A DNA stretch of 64,000 nt from Flavobacterium algicola. GTDB taxonomy: Bacteria > Bacteroidota > Bacteroidia > Flavobacteriales > Flavobacteriaceae. Position 1 is the stretch's first letter. Each line of letters begins with the position of its first letter. The stretch is from NCBI RefSeq assembly GCF_022399565.1, contig NZ_JAJTUT010000002.1, positions 1,008,645 through 1,072,644 of the forward strand, read 5' to 3'. A program made the translations under genes and the position numbers. This document shows, one piece after another, positions 36,337 through 44,103 of the stretch. Below the pieces are notes generated by a model. It saw only the letters and a program-made list of their open reading frames with translations. It made no database searches and was not told where the DNA came from.

Positions 36337-36688
36337 TGTCAGATCGAGCGTAGTTGAGATGATTTTTTGGGGAACTGAAAACCTCACTGTCTGATCGATT
36401 GCAGTCGAGAAACTTTTCTTTGGCGAATTTTAAATTCAGATGTCCCATCGATCGCAGTCAAGATGCGTTATTTCTAAATTACTCTGCTGTCACATCGAGC
36501 GAAGTCGAGATGCTTTTATCAAAACTGTTTATCGTCGCATCGAGCATAGTCGATTCGTTGTTTTAGGGACCTAAAAACCGTACTGTCACATCGAGTGCAG
36601 TTGAGATGCGTCATTTAGGAACTACACAGCTGTCACATCGAGCGCAGTCGAGATGCCGTGCTGGTTCTCGACTACGCTCGAACTGACA
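36337..36688. repeat. array of eight degenerate 25-bp REP-like repeats
   Basis: Seven direct copies of a 25-base unit close to TGTCACATCGAGCGCAGTCG plus AGATG start at 36337, 36388, 36441, 36488, 36533, 36584 and 36631. An inverted eighth copy lies at 36664-36688. Start-to-start distances are 45-53 bases. Copies differ at one to eight positions; 36631 looks nearest to the consensus. Spacers are mostly unrelated, but the 22-base spacers after copies 3 and 6 share their ends (CGTyATTT...GC), suggesting duplication of repeat plus spacer. Copies 7 and 8 can pair into a long hairpin. No coding frame runs through the array. It begins 13 bases after the clpB terminator. Confidence 0.9.
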
Positions 36689-36964
36689 CTTATATCATAA
36701 TCCAAATTTAGTATTCCATTTTTATAAATCCCACTCCTATTTCACACATTTTGGTACAACTTTACCCCCTGATACTCCCCTATACAAAAATATCCGTTCC
36801 AAGTGGACTGAGACGGATAGTTGTTTATTTAAAATGTCCACTATAAAAAACTTGCGATTATGGTTTTCCGTAATTATTTGTAAGAAAAAATAAATATATT
36901 TGGGAATAAAATAGGATGTGGCCGATTTCAAAATTAAATTATAGACGATTATAAAAATTAGATT
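36689..36964. other. AT-rich intergenic tail after the repeat array
   Basis: These 276 bases follow the repeat array and precede the next gene. Only the -7 box at 36895-36902 stands out. A minus-strand frame here (64 codons) has low-complexity composition and no start context, so I do not call it. Confidence 0.45.
36895..36902 (+). promoter_or_regulatory. candidate -7 promoter box (TATATTTG)
   Basis: An exact TANNTTTG match 62 bases before the ATG at 36965. The nearest TTG upstream is at 36878-36880, only 14 bases away, shorter than the usual 17-23. Confidence 0.45.
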
Positions 36965-37594
36965 ATGGATAAAACTGATTTCTTAGAACTCCTTTTCGAA
37001 AGGAACAGAATTATACAGCTTTTCGCTATTATTTTTACGGTAATATATTTTTATGCTGCTACTTTTGTATTAAAGAAATTTAGAGAAAGAAGGATTAAAA
37101 GGAAAAACACTTTTATAGAAACTTTTATTAAAGGTGTTTCAGATAATACGATTGAAAATTCAGAAGATTTACTAAATATCTATTCAGGCATTACAAACCT
37201 TAGCACTGAAGATCTTTCTAGTAAAAAAGATTTAAATGAATGGCTGAGAGAAATATTAGCTAAATTAATTAATAAAGAGGTAGGTCAAGATTTTTCAGTT
37301 GAGCAGACCATATTAACAAAAAGAAAAATAACAGATTTTCTAAGAATTAATGAAACTGCATCTCCATTTTCTGACTTGCCAGATACAGAACGAAATATTA
37401 TAAATGACATTAGTTCTTATAATAAAACAGGTGATTCAGAGTCTATTAATAGAAAAATAAATGAATTGAGTAGCGTAATCATTACAAGACACGAACAACA
37501 AAACAAAATTGAAAGTTTAAATAAATGGTCGATTCCTTTAGCAATCATAGGTTTATTTTTGACAATAGTTTTTGGAATATTATCAATTGTATAA
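36965..37594 (+). CDS. hypothetical protein with membrane spans at both ends
   Basis: A 209-residue protein of no family I recognise. A hydrophobic span at about residues 16-35 (IIQLFAIIFTVIYFYAATFVL) is followed by a basic stretch KKFRERRIKRK, so the middle part should face the cytoplasm. Residues 45-180 are charged and helical. A second span lies at about 187-207, at the very C-terminus. The two spans bracket a soluble helical domain, an arrangement also seen in accessory toxins and sensors, but nothing specific supports that here. It has its own -7 box. It is the first gene after the repeat array. Confidence 0.65.
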   Translation: MDKTDFLELLFERNRIIQLFAIIFTVIYFYAATFVLKKFRERRIKRKNTFIETFIKGVSDNTIENSEDLLNIYSGITNLSTEDLSSKKDLNEWLREILAKLINKEVGQDFSVEQTILTKRKITDFLRINETASPFSDLPDTERNIINDISSYNKTGDSESINRKINELSSVIITRHEQQNKIESLNKWSIPLAIIGLFLTIVFGILSIV

Positions 37595-37815
37595 AGAACT
37601 GCCTACTACTGCTAAGTACCTCGCTTAATTGCGCAGCACTGAAAATGAAACCCGTACTGAACGAAACCGCTTCTACTTCCGAAACTCCAAATGGTGCTCG
37701 ATCACATCGAATACTTACTTAAATTTAAGACACTTTGTAACGTTTACAACGCAGCTCGCTACAATCGATTACCTGAATCATTGGTTAACTAATTTTGTGT
37801 GAATAGTTTGTCTAG

Positions 37816-37833
37816 AGATTCTTTCAGAATGAC
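37816..37833 (-). repeat. 18-bp dispersed repeat, copy 1
   Basis: Read on the minus strand this is GTCATTCTGAAAGAATCT, identical over 18 bases to 63808-63825 in the 23S-5S spacer. It is followed on the plus strand by an imperfect hairpin (GCGAGGAGTCGC). The copy near the rRNA genes is likewise next to a hairpin containing GCGACTC, so hairpin and 18-mer may form one element. Confidence 0.8.
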
Positions 37834-37864
37834 AAACTTTGCGAGGAGTCGCAGATCAAATTGC

Positions 37865-37878
37865 AAGTGCTAGCACTT
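37865..37878. promoter_or_regulatory. perfect 14-bp palindrome, possible operator
   Basis: AAGTGCTAGCACTT is its own reverse complement. It lies 91 bases before the bPH gene. It could bind a dimeric regulator, but no regulator gene is adjacent. Confidence 0.3.
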
Positions 37879-37968
37879 ACATAAATTCCAAAGCATGCTC
37901 ATTATAACACACAAAAGCGGTTTCAAAAACAAATCTGCAATATCGATGAAAACTTTAAAATCAATAAT

Positions 37969-38385
37969 ATGAAAGTGTATAAATCAAAAATTGGGATGGA
38001 ATTAGTAATACCAATTCCATTATTACTTGGGTATCAAATTTACACCAGTTTCATGGATAAAAATTGGGTAGTTTTACTTATCATTAGTTTAACATTTGTA
38101 TTTATTTGCTATACACTCCTATCAATAAAGTATACCATTGCAAAAGATAACTTAAATATAAAATGTGGTTTTTTCGTAAATAAAAATATTGATATAAAGA
38201 CAATTCGAAAAATTTCAGAAACACATAATTTACTGAGTTCGCCAGCAGCTTCACTCGATAGGCTAGAGATCGTCTATAATAAATTTGACAGTGTACTTAT
38301 CTCTCCAAAAGATAAAGATAGATTTCTTAAAGATTTGAAACGTATCAACCCAGAGATGGAAATTATCTACAGAAAGAATAAATAA
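37969..38385 (+). CDS. bacterial PH-domain membrane protein (bPH_4/DUF1200-like)
   Basis: A 138-residue protein. Two hydrophobic spans (about 10-28 and 33-52) form a hairpin anchor. The remainder matches the bPH_4 (formerly DUF1200) pattern: IKYTIAKDNLNIKCGFF, then IDIKTIRKISETHNLLSSPAASLDRLEIVYNKFDSVLISPKDKDRFLKDL. The LLSSPAASLDR block is the most diagnostic part. Family function is unknown. It stands alone with a 14-base palindrome upstream. Confidence 0.78.
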   Translation: MKVYKSKIGMELVIPIPLLLGYQIYTSFMDKNWVVLLIISLTFVFICYTLLSIKYTIAKDNLNIKCGFFVNKNIDIKTIRKISETHNLLSSPAASLDRLEIVYNKFDSVLISPKDKDRFLKDLKRINPEMEIIYRKNK

Positions 38386-38574
38386 TTGAGAATTAACCTT
38401 TACAGGTCTTGAACAATATGTATTGTGACTATCAGGCATTTTTAAACATTTACATATTATGTAGAATTACTAATAATTTAGGCGTATTTTCGTATAACTT
38501 AAATTACTTTAATCCCAATTTTATAGTTAGTGGATCGACAAAAAAGAAGCACATAATATATTAAAAGCTTAATT

Positions 38575-39090
38575 ATGACTAAAAAAGCATTAATTAAAAG
38601 ATTGAAATGGTATTACCCAATGGAGAGAATGCACGCCTTTGTGACCTTCCCAACAATTGCTATCTATTTAATAATTACAAAGTCGTTTGTAGATATACTA
38701 TTTCTTCTCTATGGTTTAATTCTATGCATTTTTATATTATTTCAGGGACAACACTATTGGAAGTTAAAACTCGACCGACTTACCGGAAAATCATTCGATT
38801 TAAATAAGAACTTACATTTTTTTAGAAAATCAAAAAAGATTAATGTTTTGATGATCGCTTTAGTACCATTTATTTTTATAGTCCAAGTATATTTCGGCGA
38901 CTGGTCAATAAAGACGGAGAATTTAATATTGTGGGCAGGAATTGCGAACGTTTTTGGTATTCTCGAACACATAAATTATTACCACAGACAATTGATGTTG
39001 GACAACGCTTCAGATTTAAATTATATGATGAGATACAAAAGACTAAAAATAGCAAGTTTGGCAAAAGACTTGTCTGAAAATAAAATTTAA
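38575..39090 (+). CDS. conserved hypothetical membrane protein
   Basis: A 171-residue protein with about four hydrophobic segments (near 20-38, 40-58, 90-107 and 115-130). Fixed-looking features are KRLKWYYPMERMHAF at the N-terminus, FQGQHYWKLKLDRLTGK after the second span, and EHINYYHRQLMLDNASDLNYMMRYKRLK in the C-terminal part. I have a weak impression of similar Bacteroidota hypotheticals but can name no family or function. A TATTTTCG string at 38485-38492, one base off the -7 consensus, lies about 80 bases upstream. Confidence 0.65.
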   Translation: MTKKALIKRLKWYYPMERMHAFVTFPTIAIYLIITKSFVDILFLLYGLILCIFILFQGQHYWKLKLDRLTGKSFDLNKNLHFFRKSKKINVLMIALVPFIFIVQVYFGDWSIKTENLILWAGIANVFGILEHINYYHRQLMLDNASDLNYMMRYKRLKIASLAKDLSENKI

Positions 39091-39167
39091 ATACTAATCT
39101 ATTTCTGAAATTGCCTGTTAGTACGGTATGAAAATTTAAGCTACAGTTAAAACTACAATAAAGAACA

Positions 39168-39986
39168 ATGAAAACTCTATTTACGATTTGCATTTGTACA
39201 ATCATCTTAGGATGTTCAGGAAAAAACAATAGTGATAAGACGCCTAAGAATGTTGATCAAATTGATAATGATAGTATATTGAAAAATGAAATCTCAAAAA
39301 CGACAAATATAGATAAATCTATTAATTCAGTTGTTTACCTTACTTCTACTTATGACAATCCCGCGTTTCCAGAGATATTAAAAAGCCAGAAAGAAGCGTT
39401 GAAAAGGCTGTCTGAAAGAAAAGTATTTGATGTAATAGCTTCTAAGGTAATGGAGACATTAATTCGTAAGCACCACGCATATTTTACCACGAAACTAGAT
39501 TATGAATTGCTGGCGGCTACAACTGGCGACTTATTTCAAGAAGATAAAGATGATGCTGCTTTTATTGTTTATGACAAGATGAATAAACGCATTTCATTTT
39601 TGATTTACAACGAAATGAAAAACAAATACTTTGAGTTATTTCGAGAAATAAAAGTAGAAAACGGCTTGGAGAATGCGAATTGCAGTTATAGTGTCTTTGG
39701 TACACTTGACTATCAATTGGCAGCAGAGCTAGTGAATCAGGAAGAATATCTTTTGAAAAATCCCGAAAGCTATCTAGAATCTTCGCCATTTAAAATTGTG
39801 GACATCTCAAAAGACGATGATTTTGTTTTAAAGAGCGGCTGTTTCTCAAATAAAGTGTCAAAAGACAAATTATCAAATTCACTTTGTATTGCAACAAGTG
39901 CTGTCTACAACAATTGGGAATGTCTAAAATATGATAAAGCGACAAATACTTTATTAATTTTCTACGGACAAGCGTTTGCAGATTAA
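39168..39986 (+). CDS. hypothetical lipoprotein
   Basis: A 272-residue predicted lipoprotein: MKTLFTICICTIILGCSGKN carries an SPII lipobox with Cys at residue 16. A polar linker rich in Asn, Asp and Lys follows. The mature domain (about 60-272) is mixed alpha/beta with several aromatic and cysteine residues (NCSYSVF, KSGCFS, CIATSAVYNNWECLKYD). The paired cysteines may form disulfides in the periplasm. I recognise no family. Neighbours on both sides are also of unknown function. Confidence 0.6.
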   Translation: MKTLFTICICTIILGCSGKNNSDKTPKNVDQIDNDSILKNEISKTTNIDKSINSVVYLTSTYDNPAFPEILKSQKEALKRLSERKVFDVIASKVMETLIRKHHAYFTTKLDYELLAATTGDLFQEDKDDAAFIVYDKMNKRISFLIYNEMKNKYFELFREIKVENGLENANCSYSVFGTLDYQLAAELVNQEEYLLKNPESYLESSPFKIVDISKDDDFVLKSGCFSNKVSKDKLSNSLCIATSAVYNNWECLKYDKATNTLLIFYGQAFAD

Positions 39987-40216
39987 GTTGTAATGAGAGA
40001 AATAAATAGGTGTTAAGTGCATTAGGAACATTTCTATTATTAAAAAATATTTTTTTTGCAAAACATTTATTATTGAAAATCGCTGAATTTAAAAATTTTA
40101 AATATTGGAATTGATGTTTCATTTAAAAGTTGAGGACAATAGCGATAACAGTTGAATGTGCAAATTTGACAAGACTAATAGAAGTGCAAATTCTTTAATA
40201 TTAATAACTCTTTAAA

Positions 40217-41302
40217 ATGTGTGTCATTTATAATACTATCGGAGCTTTAAGTCACGTTGATTTACACTTAACTGCAAATAATATTTATGATTTCAATTCT
40301 ATTTCAGAAATAATTAGATTTGAGAAGGACTATAATTTTATAGAAGAGCAAATTATCCTAAAGCATAAATTAATTCTGCAAGAAGAAGCACTAATTCTGA
40401 ATGAGGATATACATAAAATGACTGATAACTTCTTGAACAGTACATCTGCGTTAAACACTAAACTTGAAAAAAATCTGCAAGTTTTAAATGATAATGTAGA
40501 AAAATTATTACTGCCGAATTCATCACTTTTCACCATCTTACATGATCTATTTTTAAACGTCATTATTTGGATAAAAATATGGTCAGCACCTATTTTAAGT
40601 AATCTAAAGCTATTCATGTTAAATTTTAAATTCAAGAAGGTTCTACAACAAAAGAAAATACGTCAAGAATTTCTAAACGATAACTTCGAGCAAGCTTTAA
40701 AAATTAGTAGCTTTATTGACTTGCAGCATCTTATAAAAAAACGAAATACTATTGAAGAATTGAACAATTATATTTACGGTGCTATAGGTGAGAAAAAAGT
40801 TGAAATTGAACTTTCGAAGTTATCTGATGACTATATTTTAATTAATGATTTTACATATACATTTCATCCAGCTTTATATAGTAGTAAAGTTGGAGAATAT
40901 ATAAAAACGGTACAGATCGATCACATTTTGGTTTCAGCTTCAGGAGTTTTTTTAATAGAAACTAAAAATTGGAGTGAAAAATCATTGAAAAATAGTGACT
41001 TTCGCTCGCCAGTACAACAAATAATAAGAGCAAACTATGCACTTTATAATATACTGGAACGAAGTAATTTAAAAAATCATCAATGGGGAAATCTAAAGAT
41101 TCCAATTAAAAATATTGTAACTTTCATTAACCAAAGACCACTAGAACAATTTCAATATGTTAAAATACTTTCTGTAAATGAATTGCTAAAGTATATAACT
41201 TATAATCCACCATGCTTTTCACAAGAAGAAGTTCAAAATATAACTAACTATTTACTTGAAAATTGTGAGAGTAAAAATAAATCATGCAAATTAAAAATTT
41301 AA
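40217..41302 (+). CDS. NERD (nuclease-related) domain protein
   Basis: A 361-residue protein. Residues about 30-100 form a likely coiled coil, and a hydrophobic stretch at about 97-125 may touch or cross the membrane. The NERD domain begins near residue 185 with IYGAIGEKKVEIELSKL. It contains Asp235 in QIDHILVSASGVFLIETKNWS, with Glu248 and Lys250 forming the D...ExK nuclease pattern. SPVQQIIRANYALYNIL completes it. NERD proteins are predicted PD-(D/E)XK nucleases; most have no assigned role, though some occur with defence or plasmid genes. A DUF1853 gene, also predicted nuclease-like, follows after 118 bases on the same strand. Confidence 0.82.
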   Translation: MCVIYNTIGALSHVDLHLTANNIYDFNSISEIIRFEKDYNFIEEQIILKHKLILQEEALILNEDIHKMTDNFLNSTSALNTKLEKNLQVLNDNVEKLLLPNSSLFTILHDLFLNVIIWIKIWSAPILSNLKLFMLNFKFKKVLQQKKIRQEFLNDNFEQALKISSFIDLQHLIKKRNTIEELNNYIYGAIGEKKVEIELSKLSDDYILINDFTYTFHPALYSSKVGEYIKTVQIDHILVSASGVFLIETKNWSEKSLKNSDFRSPVQQIIRANYALYNILERSNLKNHQWGNLKIPIKNIVTFINQRPLEQFQYVKILSVNELLKYITYNPPCFSQEEVQNITNYLLENCESKNKSCKLKI

Positions 41303-41420
41303 TACTGCAACCATATAACCTCATCCAAACTAATTGCATAACTATTTATCAGTATCTTAAAAAATGACTAAGGATACATTATCAACTCTTCCTCCACTTG
41401 CATAATAATTAGATAATTAA

Positions 41421-42218
41421 ATGAATACAAAATCAAGAATAGCTTCCATTTTAGATACTAAAACTTTAGACAGTTCTGTAACAGGCTTCCCTACTTTTGA
41501 TCTATCTAGTTTAGAAAGTGCAAATGATTTAGAATTTGATTTGCCTACCAATCTTCGATTGGGACATTTGGTCGAAAAAATAGTTTCCTATTCGATTCAG
41601 TCCTCACAGCATTATAAACTTCTGTATGAAAACATTCAAATTAAAGACGATCAAAAAACTATTGGTGAAATTGATTTTATTGTTGAAGATATAAGAAATC
41701 AGCAACTTACTCATGTAGAGCTGGCCTACAAGTTCTACTTGTATGATCCAACAATCTCATCTAAGCTTAACTATAATTGGATTGGCCCTAACAGAAACGA
41801 TTCCTTAATGGAAAAGTTAGAGAAATTGCGAGTAAAGCAGTTTCCATTGTTGAACCACGCTCGTACGGCCTCACAGCTATGTAATGTGGATTTAAAGATA
41901 GTTTCGCAGGCCTTGTGTTTATTAGTATCCTTATTTGTCCCTCATCATTTTAAACAGACACTCCCCCCTTCGTTTCAACAGGCTATCAAAGGTTATTATG
42001 TGAATTTGGAAACATTTATAAGTCTTCACTCTGATGATAGATTGTACCACATTCCCATTAAAACTGCTTGGGGAATAGATCCTCAGGATAATGAAGACTG
42101 GCATAATTATGCTTCAATTATAAGTCAGTTAGAAATTAATATGTTCGAAAAACAAGCGCCGTTGTGCTGGCAAAAGCAGCAGGGAATTTACACTGCTTTT
42201 TTTGTCATTTGGTGGTGA
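41421..42218 (+). CDS. DUF1853 family protein
   Basis: A 265-residue protein of the DUF1853 type. Matching blocks are LGHLVEKIVSYSI (about 50), TIGEIDFIVEDI with Asp85, THVELAYKFYLYDP with Glu100 and Lys104, NWIGPNRNDSLMEKLEKLRVKQFPL, and a C-terminal LCWQKQQGIYTAFFVIWW. The D...E..xK arrangement resembles PD-(D/E)XK enzymes, although catalysis is not demonstrated. It lies 118 bases after the NERD gene. Remains of another frame seem to follow. Confidence 0.8.
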   Translation: MNTKSRIASILDTKTLDSSVTGFPTFDLSSLESANDLEFDLPTNLRLGHLVEKIVSYSIQSSQHYKLLYENIQIKDDQKTIGEIDFIVEDIRNQQLTHVELAYKFYLYDPTISSKLNYNWIGPNRNDSLMEKLEKLRVKQFPLLNHARTASQLCNVDLKIVSQALCLLVSLFVPHHFKQTLPPSFQQAIKGYYVNLETFISLHSDDRLYHIPIKTAWGIDPQDNEDWHNYASIISQLEINMFEKQAPLCWQKQQGIYTAFFVIWW

Positions 42219-42234
42219 TTATATCTTTATAACA

Positions 42235-42390
42235 ATCAAACAATGGGAAACTTCAGAATTTGTAAAACGTGAATCCATTACTTAATTGTTTTCAAGGCAA
42301 TTGCTAGAATTTATAGAAGTGGAGACTAATTTAGATTTCTGTGCAATTGCGGTATCTGCGCTTTATGAGACCATCGCTTATTCTTTTTAA
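42235..42390 (+). pseudogene. possible gene remnant
   Basis: One plus-strand frame reads IKQWETSEFVKRESIT, a TAA stop, then LFSRQLLEFIEVETNLDFCAI and a few more residues to a second stop at 42388. The residue mix looks protein-like across the internal stop, unlike other frames here. There is no start codon in a good context. I cannot assign a family, so this could also be chance. Confidence 0.25.
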
Positions 42391-42474
42391 TTAAAAAATA
42401 TATTCGAGATATAATGATAAGTAGAGGGATTTTGCCTTTTTTTCCTGATATTTGAATAGTAATTAATATATATC

Positions 42475-42858
42475 ATGTTCAATTTTTCATTTAATCATGT
42501 CGCTCTTTCTGTCAAAGATGTCGATGAATCTGTAGCTTTTTACCAGAAAGTTTTGCAACTACCAGAAATTCAAAATACAGCCTCTGATTCAAAAACGAGG
42601 TGGTTGTCTTTTGGTGATGGTACACAGCTTCATTTAATTCCCAGACCTGATGCGGAGATAAAAATTAATAAAGCTGTTCATTTCGCCTTAGCTATATCTA
42701 ACGTTGATGAATTCGTAAAGCACTTGGATTTATTAGAAATTAACTATTATGATTGGCCAGGTGCTCTGAATCAAATTTATATTCGAAAAGACGGTATTAC
42801 ACAAGTGTATTTTCAAGACCCTAATGAATATTGGATCGAAATCAACAATGATATATAA
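42475..42858 (+). CDS. VOC/glyoxalase-fold metalloprotein
   Basis: A 127-residue protein with the vicinal oxygen chelate fold: two beta-alpha-beta-beta-beta units, NHVALSVKDVDESVAFYQKVL and AVHFALAISNVDEFVKHLDLL. Candidate metal ligands are His8, the His in LHLIPRP, the His in KAVHFALAI and the Glu in YWIEINND. FQDPNEYWIEI is the usual closing motif. The substrate is not predictable; lactoylglutathione lyase is possible but unproven. It is alone in its transcription unit as far as I can see. Confidence 0.85.
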   Translation: MFNFSFNHVALSVKDVDESVAFYQKVLQLPEIQNTASDSKTRWLSFGDGTQLHLIPRPDAEIKINKAVHFALAISNVDEFVKHLDLLEINYYDWPGALNQIYIRKDGITQVYFQDPNEYWIEINNDI

Positions 42859-43110
42859 TAAAAATTTAGTTGGTGCGGAAAACTAACTCTTGCGCAAAGA
42901 GAAGTTTCATTCTTCTTTATAGATTAATTTTCGACGCTGCAATTTACGTTATCATATTGCTAAAAAAGCAACAACAAAAAATGATATTACTAAACCTTAG
43001 CTGACCAAAATAGGAATAATTTAAAGTTTATTGAAAGTATAATATTTTAACCACTACCCTCTTTTTTATTCTTATATTCGAAGTGTTTGTATCCACGTTA
43101 CATCTTCATT

Positions 43111-44001
43111 ATGAGACAATATCTGATTGCATTAATTTTTTCAACTGCAGTATTTACGACTAGTAATGCACAAAATGCAGTACCGCAGTTAAAGCCAAAT
43201 TCGATTTTAAAAATCCAACCCTCAAAGACCGATTCCCGCATTAAAGAAGCTGACACACCTCATCTTATCTTGTACAATCAAGAAATGAATCAAGGTAATC
43301 TATTGGTGTTTTTACCAGGAACTGGTGGAATTGCAGAGAAAGGGCCAGAAGAGCTTTTTTACTTGGCGGTACAACAGGGATATCACGTTATTAATTTGTC
43401 TTATATCAATACACCCGCGATCGCTCAAATTTGTAATGGAAAGGAATTAACGGATAACAGCAATTGTGCCGAGGACTTTAGAATGAATCGCATTTATGGT
43501 ACAACGCCATTTGATGCTGTAACCGATAAGCCGCATGATGCTATTGTAAATCGCTTGACCAAATTATTAACGTATTTAGTTAAGAACGATAAAGGTGGTA
43601 ACTGGGATAAATACTTGATCAACAATAGCCCCAATTGGGAACAAATTGCGGTGGCAGGACAGTCTCAAGGTGGTGGTATGGCAGCATTTATTGCAAAGGA
43701 TCATAAAGTAGCTAGAGTTATTGATTTCTCAGGCGGCTGGGATTTTAGTGCAAAAGGTAAAATTGCAACTTGGTATTTTAAGAAAAGCGTCACTTCTCCA
43801 ACTCTTTATTATGGTACCTACCATGCTCAAGAACCACAAGCTCGTACTATTCTAGAAAGTTACAAAGCGATGAACATTCCTTCTACTCAAATTTACGCAC
43901 TCGACCTAGAGGTTCCTGATGGCAAAAAAGCACATTCTGATGGGGTGAGAAATACACAATACTTATCGATATGGAAAGAACTCCTAGGTAATGGTAATTA
44001 A
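43111..44001 (+). CDS. secreted alpha/beta-hydrolase
   Basis: A 296-residue protein from the ATG at 43111. A TTG eight codons earlier is open, but the ATG gives the cleaner signal peptide (MRQYLIALIFSTAVFTTSNAQ). The oxyanion region is LVFLPGTGG and the nucleophile elbow is Ser185 in AGQSQGGGM. An acid is likely in LDLEVPD, and His in KKAHSDGV is the probable catalytic histidine near the C-terminus. The pattern resembles the BPSS1187-like group. Location should be periplasmic or extracellular. It is followed after about 100 bases by an exported racemase-like gene on the same strand. Confidence 0.78.
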   Translation: MRQYLIALIFSTAVFTTSNAQNAVPQLKPNSILKIQPSKTDSRIKEADTPHLILYNQEMNQGNLLVFLPGTGGIAEKGPEELFYLAVQQGYHVINLSYINTPAIAQICNGKELTDNSNCAEDFRMNRIYGTTPFDAVTDKPHDAIVNRLTKLLTYLVKNDKGGNWDKYLINNSPNWEQIAVAGQSQGGGMAAFIAKDHKVARVIDFSGGWDFSAKGKIATWYFKKSVTSPTLYYGTYHAQEPQARTILESYKAMNIPSTQIYALDLEVPDGKKAHSDGVRNTQYLSIWKELLGNGN

Positions 44002-44103
44002 TTGTATTACCATCAAATCGGTCCAAAATCTTTTCGAACTTTATTTTTATAATCAGTTAATTGGAACAGCATTAAGGATAGCTACTTAACGAAATGAATT
44101 CGC

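Larger units (their letters stand above)
37595..37968. other. intergenic region with short repeats
   Basis: These 374 bases hold no convincing gene. The first 150 bases are richer in GC than the surroundings and may be decayed coding sequence, but I cannot name it. An 18-base element shared with the rRNA spacer lies at 37816-37833, a GCGAGGAGTCGC hairpin at 37841-37852 and a perfect 14-base palindrome at 37865-37878. Confidence 0.5.

Noticed and set aside
36337..36688. Repeat array considered as a CRISPR
   Set aside because: Repeats are 25 bases with up to eight differences between copies, spacers vary from about 20 to 28 bases and two look related, the last unit is inverted, and no cas gene is present.
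36737..36931. Minus-strand 64-codon frame after the repeat array
   Set aside because: No recognisable features; overlaps the probable promoter of the next gene.
37525..37722. 65-codon frame overlapping the end of the two-span protein gene
   Set aside because: The first half is an out-of-frame shadow of the gene; the second half has no family resemblance.
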